Shown here piece after piece: positions 7,928-15,866 of a stretch of 34,680 nucleotides of DNA. The stretch is from positions 1 through 34,680 of IMG/VR virus record IMGVR_UViG_3300008107_000427; one strand, given 5' to 3'. Both the position numbers and the translations under genes were made by a program. The notes beneath the pieces are model-generated. The model searched no databases, was not told the DNA's origin, and worked only from the letters and a program-made list of their open reading frames with translations. How positions within the stretch are numbered: position 1 is the stretch's first letter; each line of letters begins with the position of its first letter. The stretch comes from a virus.

Positions 7928-8652
7928 CAGGCGCTCCTCCGTACCACCATGTACGCATTCTCGCGAAAGTAACCGCTGTAGGCACTTAGGCCGGACAGAC
8001 GGTCCACAAGGTGTTGATACAGCATATTCGCGGCTGGATCTTCTACTACTGCGACGTGGTTGCAAGTGACGTCATTACGGATGCGGAAAAGGATCACGTC
8101 TCCGCGCTGCAACGGTTCGGTGGGCGCGATCCTGCTGAAGCCTTCAGTGGCGAAGTTGTCCTCAAAATGGGTGAATCCGCGTTGGCACCATTCACCTTCG
8201 TACTCGCGTGGGTAGTCGCCCATCACTAAGCCCTGCTGCTGGTAGTACCAGTCACGGACAGCGGAGTAGCAGTCGTAGACGCCGTAGTTCCAGGGGCGCC
8301 CCACGAGGCCGGCGTCTTGGCGCGGGTCAAGCCAGAAGCATTGCGAGCTGCCGCAGTCCCAGACGGCGTAGGGCAGGTTGAGCGTTTTGCAGGCTCGGAT
8401 GTCAGCTGGGCTGAATCGGGCGTAGTTTGAGTGGCTGTGCCAGCTGGCAATGGCGTCGTCGAGGTACTGCGCGGTTTCGGAGGCGCTGATGGTGAAGGTG
8501 TCGGGCTCGGTGGAGGTGTTGGCGCACTGCACCACGCTGCCGTCGCCGAGCACAAAGCCGCACGCCTCTTTCGGGTATGCAGTTTCTGCATAGGCCCTGA
8601 TGGCCTGCTGTTTAGCCTGCGTCAGGGGGTTGGCGTAGGTGCTGAGTGTCAT
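7927..8652 (-). CDS. K: Lambda gpK-like tail-tip peptidase (JAMM + NlpC/P60), 241 aa
   Basis: Two enzyme domains are visible. Residues 20-110 are a JAMM/Mov34 metalloprotease: PKEACGFVLG with E29, WHSHSNYARFSPADIRAC with H72, H74, S81 and D84, all the zinc and catalytic positions. Residues 120-240 are an NlpC/P60 peptidoglycan peptidase: YGVYDCYSAVRDWY with C128 as nucleophile, LQRGDVILF, NHVAVVED with H199, and H214 as a possible third member. This is the lambda gpK arrangement (199 aa there). The likely role is tail-tip assembly and local cell-wall cutting at infection. It starts at ATG 8652, overlapping the gpL stop (TAATG). All key residues appear intact. Confidence 0.92.
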   Translation of the reverse strand: MTLSTYANPLTQAKQQAIRAYAETAYPKEACGFVLGDGSVVQCANTSTEPDTFTISASETAQYLDDAIASWHSHSNYARFSPADIRACKTLNLPYAVWDCGSSQCFWLDPRQDAGLVGRPWNYGVYDCYSAVRDWYYQQQGLVMGDYPREYEGEWCQRGFTHFEDNFATEGFSRIAPTEPLQRGDVILFRIRNDVTCNHVAVVEDPAANMLYQHLVDRLSGLSAYSGYFRENAYMVVRRSA

Positions 8653-9359
8653 TAGCCCTGGGAATCGACGAGGCCGGGGAAGCCGCCAAAGGGCAAGCGG
8701 CTGGTAGCGCCAAAACGCAGTTGGCAGCTGCTGAGGCGTTTACCGCAGGCGTCCTGGGCCAAGGTGGCCACCACGTTGTCGTTGGCATCCCAGTAGTTGC
8801 TGCCGGAGTAGTGGCAGCCGATCTCGCTGCGATAGACCCACTGGCATTGCTCGCGCAGAAGGCGGCGACCAGGGAGGCTGCGTCCCTCGAGGTCGAATGG
8901 GACCGCGAGCTGAAAGGTGACCGCGAGCTTGGTTTCGCTGGACTTCTGCTCGACGACCCAAGAGTCGGGCCCCCAGAAGGCGTCGGGGTCTGCGGCGGGT
9001 TGGCCGTCGAGGTAGGTGGTGAGGGTGCGGATCCGGCTGACGCTGGCACCCACGAGATCGTCGTAGGTGTTGGTGAGCTCTGTGATGCTGAGGCCGACGT
9101 TGGCGAACGTGATGTTGGGACGCTCTAGCTGGCCGCTGGTGTTCAGCTCGAAGCCGCTGGCCTGCAACGGGAGCGCGATGTACGTTTCGCCTCGGTAGAC
9201 AACGTCGGTGCCCCCGACCTGCGTCCAGTTACAGAAGCGATAGATCGCCGGGTCGGTGCTGCCGGGTGGTAGCAGGATCGTGATGTCCAGCGTGAAGAGG
9301 TCAACGACCTCGGGGAGCTGGGTCTTGAACGTTTCAGCGTTTGGGGGTTGCTGGGTCAT
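8652..9359 (-). CDS. L: Lambda gpL-like iron-sulfur tail-tip protein, 235 aa
   Basis: Length and layout match lambda gpL (232 aa). The C-terminal domain carries four cysteines at 172 (EQCQWVYR), 182 (GCHYSG), 205 (DACGKR) and 212 (SCQLRFG), ending LPFGGFPGLV. In the lambda family these four residues bind an Fe-S cluster. A fifth Cys (43) lies in the N-terminal domain. The beta-rich N-terminal part (YRGETYIALPLQASGFEL) is also typical. It sits between gpM and gpK in canonical order and overlaps gpM by four bases (ATGA). The product forms a ring or plug in the tail tip connecting the tube to gpJ. Confidence 0.92.
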   Translation of the reverse strand: MTQQPPNAETFKTQLPEVVDLFTLDITILLPPGSTDPAIYRFCNWTQVGGTDVVYRGETYIALPLQASGFELNTSGQLERPNITFANVGLSITELTNTYDDLVGASVSRIRTLTTYLDGQPAADPDAFWGPDSWVVEQKSSETKLAVTFQLAVPFDLEGRSLPGRRLLREQCQWVYRSEIGCHYSGSNYWDANDNVVATLAQDACGKRLSSCQLRFGATSRLPFGGFPGLVDSQG

Positions 9360-9886
9360 GTGTACACACGTTCCAGTTCAAAACTGACGCCGTAAATGTC
9401 GGGCCCGATGTGACTGATCTCCCAGCCATCACGGACGACGTACTGCTTTGCGGCAAGCCCAAGCGTGATCGTCACGGACTGTGAGTTTGGGATGTTGACG
9501 GATGTGAGAATCCCTGAGGCCAAGTTTGCTGTGTAGTTGGTTGGACGTGTATAGCCTTCTAAGGTCAGCGTGCTGATGTTTGTGTATCCAAGTCGCAGCT
9601 GACCAGCTGTGAACTGCCCATAGAAGGTCTTGGTGGCATCGGGATCAGTCCACAAGAAGGAGGTTCCGCGCTTGCGCAGGAAGAACGCCTCTAATCCCCA
9701 GGTGTCTGAGCCAGCCATGGGAGGCGTGCGGCATTGCCACACTTCGTTCTCGGTATTGAGGCCGTCCGTGATGATTTGGCTGTAACCATCCCCAAACTGC
9801 ACCCGCTGACTGCGGGTACTGCGTTTGACGGTGGCGTCGAAGGTTAGGCGCAGGTCGTCAATGTCGAGGAAACCAAGTGCGTTCAT
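9356..9886 (-). CDS. M: Lambda gpM-like minor tail protein, 176 aa
   Basis: The phrase RSQRVQFGDGYSQIITDGLN (near 22-45) is the signature of lambda gpM-type tail-tip proteins. It is followed by SFLWTDPD (near 76) and the end VSFELERVY, which corresponds to the closing strand of gpM. The protein is longer than lambda gpM (109 aa) because about 65 residues (roughly 100-165) are inserted, containing a Thr/Ser-rich beta segment. It overlaps the tape measure stop by four bases (ATGA) and the next gene likewise. gpM joins the distal tube end to gpL. Confidence 0.88.
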   Translation of the reverse strand: MNALGFLDIDDLRLTFDATVKRSTRSQRVQFGDGYSQIITDGLNTENEVWQCRTPPMAGSDTWGLEAFFLRKRGTSFLWTDPDATKTFYGQFTAGQLRLGYTNISTLTLEGYTRPTNYTANLASGILTSVNIPNSQSVTITLGLAAKQYVVRDGWEISHIGPDIYGVSFELERVYT

Positions 9887-12800
9887 CGCAGCATCCCTCC
9901 GCTACGCCGTTCATTCATCAGCGTTCCCATCACAATACCTTGAACTTGACGAGCGATTTGTTTTTGGGCTTCCGCACCCAAGCTTTCGCCTGTGTTCTGT
10001 ACGGTGATATTGATACCGCCATTAACGACGGTTTTGTCGCTACCTATCGCATGATTGGGGATGATGGAACCGCTAGATCCGGGGACGAACAGCTCGGGGC
10101 CACGTTCGCCAACGATGTAGGGGGTGCGGGCGGAGACGGGACCGCCGGCTGCGCGGAAACTAATACCTGAGTAGAGCCCTGGAGAGGAAAGTCCGCCTGC
10201 ACCACCAAGACCGGGCAGGTCTGCCACACCACCGCTCCCAAAACTGCCCCCGGTGAATGAGCCGAAACCGCCGCCACCTCCAATACTGGCGTTGCCACTG
10301 AAAAGACTATTGCCACCTCCCATAAAGATACCCAGTACCTTCATGATCAATGCCTTGGCAATCATCTGAGTTGCCATATCAAGAAAAGCCTTGCCAATGT
10401 TGGCAAACATCTGACCAAAGGCTTCGCCAATCGTTGCAGTACCCGAGATGACACCGCTGATGGCGGTACTAAGCGTCGACCCGAGCTCGGATTGGATGGT
10501 CTGCCCGAGGCTAGCGATTTCGCCACGTGTATCTGCAAGTTCACTCTTCCAGCGTCCGATGAGTTGCACTACGGGGTCATTCGCTGCAATTTGCGCACGT
10601 GCTTGGGCATCGATGGCAGCGGCCTCAGTAGCAAACTGACTACGGAGCGCTGTCTGCTTACTCGGATTGTCACCCGCTTTTTTCAGTGCTTCGTTCAGGG
10701 TGCGCTGAAGCTCAGCCTTCTTGAGTTCGGCGTCGATCAGCTCTTGGCGAACCCCCTCCAACTCAAGCCGTGCTCGGGTCTGAATATCTTGGGTGGATGT
10801 TTGCAACGAGCGCGTCCGGTTGAGGGAGGCTTCGTAAGCCGCCTGCTGGGCTGTGATCTGGAGAACCTTCAGACGCAGCTCTTTCTCCTGTGCAAGCTTT
10901 GTGACGTACTGGTTTTGGCTTGCAAGAAGCTGCTCTTTGAGCTTGTTTCTCTCGGCCTCGGTGATCCGACCAGCACGCTGCTGCTCAGCAGCCTTGGTGT
11001 AGATCTGTAGGATCTCTCGCTCTTGGATTGCGATCTTCGTCTTCTCATCGACAATGATCTTCAGTTGCTCAGGGTTGTATGCCTCCGCTGAAGCGGCAGC
11101 CAAGGCCTCCAGGCTCAGTTGTGCTTCTTTAAGTTGATTGTCGTACTCTTCTATCTGGACCTTGGGAAATGCAGCCTTAGCAATCTCCTCAAATGCTGCA
11201 GCAGTCTTGGCTTCGGTAAGGGCGGCTTGAAGCGTACGCAGGCGCTCCATGGAACTGCCAAGGCTGCGGACAGCAGTGGCATACTTTTCGATAGCGGGGG
11301 CGCCGATATCAGCAAAGCTGGGCGCTTTTGGTGCTACCGGAGTAGCTACCGCACCTTGAGAACGTGGGCTGGCTGTAGAAGAACCGAGTCCGTGTAAGAA
11401 AAGGTTGCCGGTTTGAAGGGATGTCGCCTGCCAACCCCCGGCACCACCCCAGCTTGGAGTACCTGCAGGGGTTGGAACAAGCGTTCCTTCTGGTACCGCA
11501 ATGTCGATGGCTCCACCACCAGATCGGCGGCCATGAATATCTTGTTCCTTGAGAAGGGCAGCTCGAAGCTGGCCCTCATCCGTCATGTTCTTGACGTCAA
11601 TCTTGGCATTAGACAGCTGAATGTACGGCAGTTGCTGTTGTTGCCAGGCTCGGATGATGGCTACAGCTTCATTTACAACGGCTTTGCGATCATTTGTTGG
11701 GCTACGCAGATCAAGGTGTGGCCCGCTGCTACGTCCCGTACTGCCTACGAGGAACCCAGCACTGACACCAGGAGCAGCCCCGGTTGTTGCAGCTGCTTGC
11801 CGACGGTAATCTGCGACCTTTGTCTCGTAGTCACCTGCGCGTTTGCGGATCTCTGCGATTTTCTTCTCGTTCTCGAGACGATAGTCGGAGATCTGGCGCT
11901 CGAGATTCGCAGCCTCGATATTCAGCTGCTTTTTAGAGGCTTCAATGTCTAGTTCCCCGCGCTCACGGGTAGAAAGGTAGTTGTTGAGCGCCTCCAGTGC
12001 AGCGGATGAGGCACCTTCTTCGCCTTCGATGAGCTTTTTGTTGGCCTGCTCCATTTGGAAGAGGCGTAGCTCCCCGGCAGCGCGGAAGATGTCGACTTCT
12101 TTCTGTGCCAGTTGTTGCCGTAACTGGAAGAGTTGATCTTCTTGCTGCTTCCGTAGTTCTCCAATCTCTTTTTCTAAGTTGACGCGCTTGTCGGCTTGCA
12201 GCTTGATATTGTCTTCTAGGCTGGCCTTATCTCTTTCAGCCTCTATCTTGCGCTTGGCTTCACGGAGCTTTACTTCCTCAGCAAGCAAGCGCGCCGTCTC
12301 TTTACTGCCACCAAACGGATCAATGTCCCCGTTAGCGAAATCGCCGAGCAAGCGAGCGAACTCACCCCATGTCTGAATGCCCGCGCGCGCCTCGTACTCG
12401 AGATCATTCAGCTTGGATGCGATCTCTTCAAGGCGCTCAATGGTCCGGTTGTATTCTGTGTCGACCAGACCTTTCCTGAAGGCGACTGCGGCTTTTGTGG
12501 CACTATCTGCGTTGTCAGCGACGTCTTTATAGGTCGTCGACAGCTCCTGCAGGGCCTGCATGGCCTTGCCGGTGCGAGCCGCTTCTTCCTGTGCTCGTTG
12601 GTACTTCCCGAAGGCATCGACAATCGCGGCAATGCCGACTTGGATGAGGAAGACCCAGCCCAGAGACGTAACAATCGAGAGGCCAGCTGCCTTTGCGGAC
12701 GAGCCCAGTAATTGGAAGGAGGACGCAGAATCTTTGACCGTGTCACCAGCTTTGGTGGTGTTCGTCGCCACGCTGGTGAGGTTGCCGGCTAGATCCTTGA

Positions 12801-14574
12801 GGGCTGCTGCTACAGCTGGGATGACGTTGAAGGGTGATATCAAAGCTGTCGCCAGACCCGCGAGGGCCAACGTCAGCTGGCCGACAGCGATGATCGCGGC
12901 GCCGATGCCTGCAACCAGGGTGGCCATGAAGGTCCCTAAGGCCCCGATGGCTGGTACCACTGAGCTGACGATGAAGCGTCCTAGGAGCGCGATGTTGGTA
13001 GCGGCGTCCAGACCAGCACGCTTAAGTAACCCGAGTACAGCAGCTAGTTCAGCGACGTACTGGACTCCCGGCAGGTCAAGGAACCTTGCGTAGACATTGA
13101 ACAGGCCAGCGAAGACCGTTACAGCGGGCTCGAGGACTACCACCAAGTTGGCTAAGGCAGAGGCCAGGGCCTCGAACGTGCCTGCTTTGATTTCGAGAAA
13201 GGCTTTTGTGAGGACGCGGAACGCATCTGCGATCACAAGGACTGAGGGCTTGAGCGCACTGAAGGCCAACGCAATTGCACCAACAGTGCGCTGGGCGATG
13301 CCTTCGATTGCGTTGAATGCCTTCTGCGCGACATCCTTGGCGTCATTTGCGAGCTTCGCGGTATCGATGCCCTGGCCTGCCCCGGTCCGGCCTGCCGTCA
13401 GGCCGATCACGCTGGAACTGACGCGACCGATGGTACGGCCGGCGCCCTCGGCTATTTCAAAGAGTGTGCTTCGAATTCGGAAAAGGGTTTCGAAGATCTG
13501 CGTCAGTCCTGTCAGTAGTGGATCAAGCAGACCACGACCGAAGGCCTGTCCAACAAGCTCGGTGATGTCCTTGAGGTTGGACACGACACCGGAAAAGCCT
13601 TGCGCTGCAATCCGTTGTCCGGCGACGGCTGCGGATAGACGGTCCTCGAGGAACTTGACAACTCCGCCTGCTTGGGTTTTTGCGCGCGCGACATCCTCAT
13701 TGGTGATCCCAAGAGCTTTTGCGAGGTAGGAATCGGTTGTGATGTCCGCTCGCAGAATTGAACCGATCTCCTGGCGCGCCTGGTAGAGGGGGATCCCAAA
13801 GGTCCCGAGCGCGGCGGCGAAGTTAATCGCCAGGTCTTCAGCTTCCTTCAGGCCACCGCCGATTTGACCGACTTGGGAGGCAACAATGCCAAAGACTTCG
13901 ATGACCTCCCCTGAGGTGACGCCGGCTAACGCAATTGAGCGTTCTCGGATGGAGTCAATACGCTTGCTAACCTCACCAGATAGGGCGACGATCTTCTGGT
14001 ACGGATCCGTGATCTCTTTACCATCACGGAAGACTTTGTTTGTGGAGGCAAGTGTTGTCTGGGTCTTGAGGATGGTCTCTCTGAGCTTGATCTCGCGACC
14101 AATGGTTTCGTTGAAGAAGCCTCCAAAGGCTGCCTGCAGCACTCCGACTGCCTGCTTGACGGCGAAGGTTGCAAACCCGATCTTGGCCAGATTCGTGACT
14201 AAGCCCGAGGCCTTCGAGCCTGCGAGCTCAAGGGAATTGGCAAGGATGGAGCCGGCTTTCGCGTTCTCGCGAAGCGCTGCTGCTGAAGCTGGGGCGTTCT
14301 TTGCGGTTTCGGCTACGTTCTTGGCTAAGTTTTCATATTGCTGAACCTTGTCGCCAATGCCGGGGACATTCTTGCTGACACGATAGAAGGTCTGGATTGT
14401 ATTGCCGGCTTCTTTAATGCTCTTTTCAATGTTGCCAAAGTCACGCCCAATCTGCGCGACATCGATATTTAGTGTTCGTTTTCTAGTTGCTTCGTTCGCT
14501 GCCTTGTCTACTGCCTGAAGCTTCCGCTCGGCAGCCTGGGTTTCGGCTGTGACATTGATTCTGAAATCAGCCAC
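9883..14574 (-). CDS. Tape measure protein with embedded M23-like segment, 1563 aa
   Basis: This protein sets tail length and is ejected with the DNA. It starts at a GTG with no ATG nearby (ADFRINVTAETQAAERKLQ), a typical tape-measure opening. There are long helical/coiled-coil regions and several hydrophobic stretches at about 520-590 and 650-670 (GLSIVTSLGWVFLIQVGIAA). A segment at about 935-1065 has peptidase-M23-like pieces: TGRSSGPHLDLR (H953, D955), HGRRSGGGAIDIA (H1014, D1024) and LFLHGLG (H1061). The C-terminus has the usual AAGGPVSARTPYIVGERGPE, then SGSIIPNHA. At roughly 0.15 nm per residue, it predicts a tail of about 230 nm if unprocessed. A small perfect hairpin (14597-14609) precedes the start. 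Confidence 0.95.
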   Translation of the reverse strand: MADFRINVTAETQAAERKLQAVDKAANEATRKRTLNIDVAQIGRDFGNIEKSIKEAGNTIQTFYRVSKNVPGIGDKVQQYENLAKNVAETAKNAPASAAALRENAKAGSILANSLELAGSKASGLVTNLAKIGFATFAVKQAVGVLQAAFGGFFNETIGREIKLRETILKTQTTLASTNKVFRDGKEITDPYQKIVALSGEVSKRIDSIRERSIALAGVTSGEVIEVFGIVASQVGQIGGGLKEAEDLAINFAAALGTFGIPLYQARQEIGSILRADITTDSYLAKALGITNEDVARAKTQAGGVVKFLEDRLSAAVAGQRIAAQGFSGVVSNLKDITELVGQAFGRGLLDPLLTGLTQIFETLFRIRSTLFEIAEGAGRTIGRVSSSVIGLTAGRTGAGQGIDTAKLANDAKDVAQKAFNAIEGIAQRTVGAIALAFSALKPSVLVIADAFRVLTKAFLEIKAGTFEALASALANLVVVLEPAVTVFAGLFNVYARFLDLPGVQYVAELAAVLGLLKRAGLDAATNIALLGRFIVSSVVPAIGALGTFMATLVAGIGAAIIAVGQLTLALAGLATALISPFNVIPAVAAALKDLAGNLTSVATNTTKAGDTVKDSASSFQLLGSSAKAAGLSIVTSLGWVFLIQVGIAAIVDAFGKYQRAQEEAARTGKAMQALQELSTTYKDVADNADSATKAAVAFRKGLVDTEYNRTIERLEEIASKLNDLEYEARAGIQTWGEFARLLGDFANGDIDPFGGSKETARLLAEEVKLREAKRKIEAERDKASLEDNIKLQADKRVNLEKEIGELRKQQEDQLFQLRQQLAQKEVDIFRAAGELRLFQMEQANKKLIEGEEGASSAALEALNNYLSTRERGELDIEASKKQLNIEAANLERQISDYRLENEKKIAEIRKRAGDYETKVADYRRQAAATTGAAPGVSAGFLVGSTGRSSGPHLDLRSPTNDRKAVVNEAVAIIRAWQQQQLPYIQLSNAKIDVKNMTDEGQLRAALLKEQDIHGRRSGGGAIDIAVPEGTLVPTPAGTPSWGGAGGWQATSLQTGNLFLHGLGSSTASPRSQGAVATPVAPKAPSFADIGAPAIEKYATAVRSLGSSMERLRTLQAALTEAKTAAAFEEIAKAAFPKVQIEEYDNQLKEAQLSLEALAAASAEAYNPEQLKIIVDEKTKIAIQEREILQIYTKAAEQQRAGRITEAERNKLKEQLLASQNQYVTKLAQEKELRLKVLQITAQQAAYEASLNRTRSLQTSTQDIQTRARLELEGVRQELIDAELKKAELQRTLNEALKKAGDNPSKQTALRSQFATEAAAIDAQARAQIAANDPVVQLIGRWKSELADTRGEIASLGQTIQSELGSTLSTAISGVISGTATIGEAFGQMFANIGKAFLDMATQMIAKALIMKVLGIFMGGGNSLFSGNASIGGGGGFGSFTGGSFGSGGVADLPGLGGAGGLSSPGLYSGISFRAAGGPVSARTPYIVGERGPELFVPGSSGSIIPNHAIGSDKTVVNGGINITVQNTGESLGAEAQKQIARQVQGIVMGTLMNERRSGGMLR

Positions 14575-14612
14575 TGTTGCCGGCCCTACTCGTTATCCGT
14601 ATGCTACGGCCG

Positions 14613-15580
14613 CTATTCCGCTGGAGTGTTCAGTGTCGCGAACACATGCAGAGGTATCTGACGAGTCCGAATCAGCTCTGAAAGGATGAATTTGGTCGGT
14701 TGGTCGGGGCCATCGACCTCGGTAGAGGCTGGTTTCCAGTCCGGGAACGGCAGAAACTCGTTTGGTTTGACTTTGGGTGCAGCCCGTTTCGATCCGGAGA
14801 AGCCATGCGCGACTTGGACCACTAACTGGGTCAGTCGGGCCGTCGTGATCGACGCCAGGTTGGCCTTAGCTTGTTCTGCATCGTCGATTTGGCGGAGCAG
14901 CCAGCGCAACGTGCTGATGGGAGTACGCAAAAAGCGCTCGGCTGGGTAGTCGACTCCCATGGGGGAGCACCGCACTCGGACGTAGATCTGATCCCAGTCG
15001 GTTAGAGGGGAGCGCAGCAACCCCTCGCAGTCCTTCAGGATTTGCTCGGGGGTGGGCTGAACTCCGGTTCGGCCTCGGACTCGTTTCCCGCTGGTACGGG
15101 CCAGCCGTCACGCTCCCAGGTGATCAGGCTGAAGATGTCCTGCATCACCTTGGTGGGCATGGACTCCGTATCGGCCTCGGTCCAATCCTCGAGCTTGGTC
15201 CAGTCCTTGGCGCGGGGCAGCTTTGCTTCGCCGCGGTAGCGCATGAACAGGGTGACAAAGGCGATTTGCTGCTCTGTCGCCCCTACGTTCTCGCGTTGCA
15301 ACTCCTCGAGGTCGGTGGCGTAGTCGTACAGGATGTCTTGGTTCTCGTCGTCCCCAGCTTTGCTCAGCATCTCCAGGGCTTCTTTGGTGCTGACACCTTT
15401 GTCCTTGGCGATCCGTTGTGCGAGCTTGATGGAACGGAAGGTCGATTTGGATTGTTTCCTGCTGATCTCCTCAATGCCCTTGGATTCCCCGGGGACCAGA
15501 TCGTTGTAGATCGGGAAGCGGAAGGGGCCGATCTCGTGGTACTTGTCTGGGGCGAAAAGAAGCGAAGCGTACTTACTCAT
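14613..15580 (-). CDS. Tail assembly chaperone GT fusion, made by -1 frameshift
   Basis: The second half (14613 to about 15107) has no good start of its own; the only early candidate is a TTG at 15020. Its frame is -1 relative to the upstream chaperone and is open only from 15107. The two frames overlap at a heptamer G GGA AAC (15089-15083) placed exactly in the zero frame. Slippage there would join 166 residues of the first protein to 156 of the second, about 322 in all; the downstream part then reads PTPEQILKDCEGLLRSP. Lambda makes gpGT by a -1 shift at GGGAAAG at the same map position, just before the tape measure. The ratio of short to long form is known in lambda to matter for tail assembly. 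Confidence 0.82.
15035..15580 (-). CDS. Tail assembly chaperone (gpG-like short form), 181 aa
   Basis: This protein binds the tape measure and helps assemble tail subunits around it. The start is ATG 15580 (MSKYASLLFAPDKYHE); an earlier in-frame TTG or CTG-type start would only lengthen it across the previous gene. The sequence is mixed charged and helical (KGVSTKEALEMLSKAGDDE) and ends in an acidic Glu/Pro/Ser linker after residue 160, where the slippery site lies. It overlaps the 77-residue gene by eight bases. No enzyme motif is visible. Identification rests on its position directly before the tape measure and on the -1 frameshift arrangement. Confidence 0.8.
   Translation of the reverse strand: MSKYASLLFAPDKYHEIGPFRFPIYNDLVPGESKGIEEISRKQSKSTFRSIKLAQRIAKDKGVSTKEALEMLSKAGDDENQDILYDYATDLEELQRENVGATEQQIAFVTLFMRYRGEAKLPRAKDWTKLEDWTEADTESMPTKVMQDIFSLITWERDGWPVPAGNESEAEPEFSPPPSKS
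15083..15089 (-). other. Slippery heptamer GGGAAAC for -1 ribosomal frameshift
   Basis: The minus strand reads G GGA AAC in the chaperone frame (codons starting at 15088 and 15085), the canonical X XXY YYZ form with X=G, Y=A, Z=C. The -1 frame is blocked by a TGA at 15110-15108 just upstream and open downstream to 14613, while the zero frame stops at 15037-15035. Position and sequence correspond to the lambda G-T site (GGGAAAG). Confidence 0.82.
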
Positions 15581-15806
15581 CGACAATCGGGAGCTCCACA
15601 GACCACGCACGAAAAGGTGCTGACTGGTTGAGGAGTTCAAGTGGAAGTTCGATCTTCACATTAGCGTCCTCATACGCTAGGCGTATATGCTGGGACTGGA
15701 TCAGGGGGTCTAGGTACAGGGCGCCACAGTGCAGGGTGGTGCCTTCTACCCGGCAGTTGACCGCGAAGACGCTGTTGATTGCGTCGAGGAGCAAGTCGTG
15801 GTGCAT
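15573..15806 (-). CDS. 77-aa protein between major tail protein and tail chaperone
   Basis: The 77 residues begin MHHDLLLDAINSVFAV and are mixed alpha/beta, with two Cys (18 and 27) and an acidic end (SVELPIVDE). I do not recognise a family. It starts only seven bases after the T-run of a strong intrinsic terminator and has no Shine-Dalgarno-like sequence, so its translation may depend on reinitiation or on read-through transcripts. Its last eight bases overlap the chaperone start. Position suggests a tail assembly factor. A role in capping the expression of the downstream genes is possible but not shown. Confidence 0.6.
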   Translation of the reverse strand: MHHDLLLDAINSVFAVNCRVEGTTLHCGALYLDPLIQSQHIRLAYEDANVKIELPLELLNQSAPFRAWSVELPIVDE

Positions 15807-15812
15807 GGTGAC

Positions 15813-15837
15813 AAAAAAGCCCCGCAGAAGCGGGGCT
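15813..15837 (-). terminator. Intrinsic terminator after the major tail protein gene
   Basis: On the minus strand an 8-bp perfect stem (AGCCCCGC / GCGGGGCT) with the 4-base loop TTCT is followed at once by a run of T (15818-15813). It lies 30 bases after the major tail protein stop and seven bases before the next ATG. This is a textbook Rho-independent terminator. It probably works as a partial one, giving more capsid and tail-tube mRNA than tail-tip mRNA. Confidence 0.88.
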
Positions 15838-15866
15838 CGGTGGTTGGCTCGTTAGCAGTCTGACGC

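Noticed and set aside
7928-8065. N-terminal extension of gpI to 8065
   Set aside because: The extra 46 residues are an out-of-frame reading of gpK; ATG 7927 has GGAGGAG and the usual overlap.
14613-15020. Independent gene for the second chaperone half, starting at TTG 15020
   Set aside because: Coding similarity extends upstream of the TTG to the slippery site and no ribosome site is present; frameshift is the better explanation.
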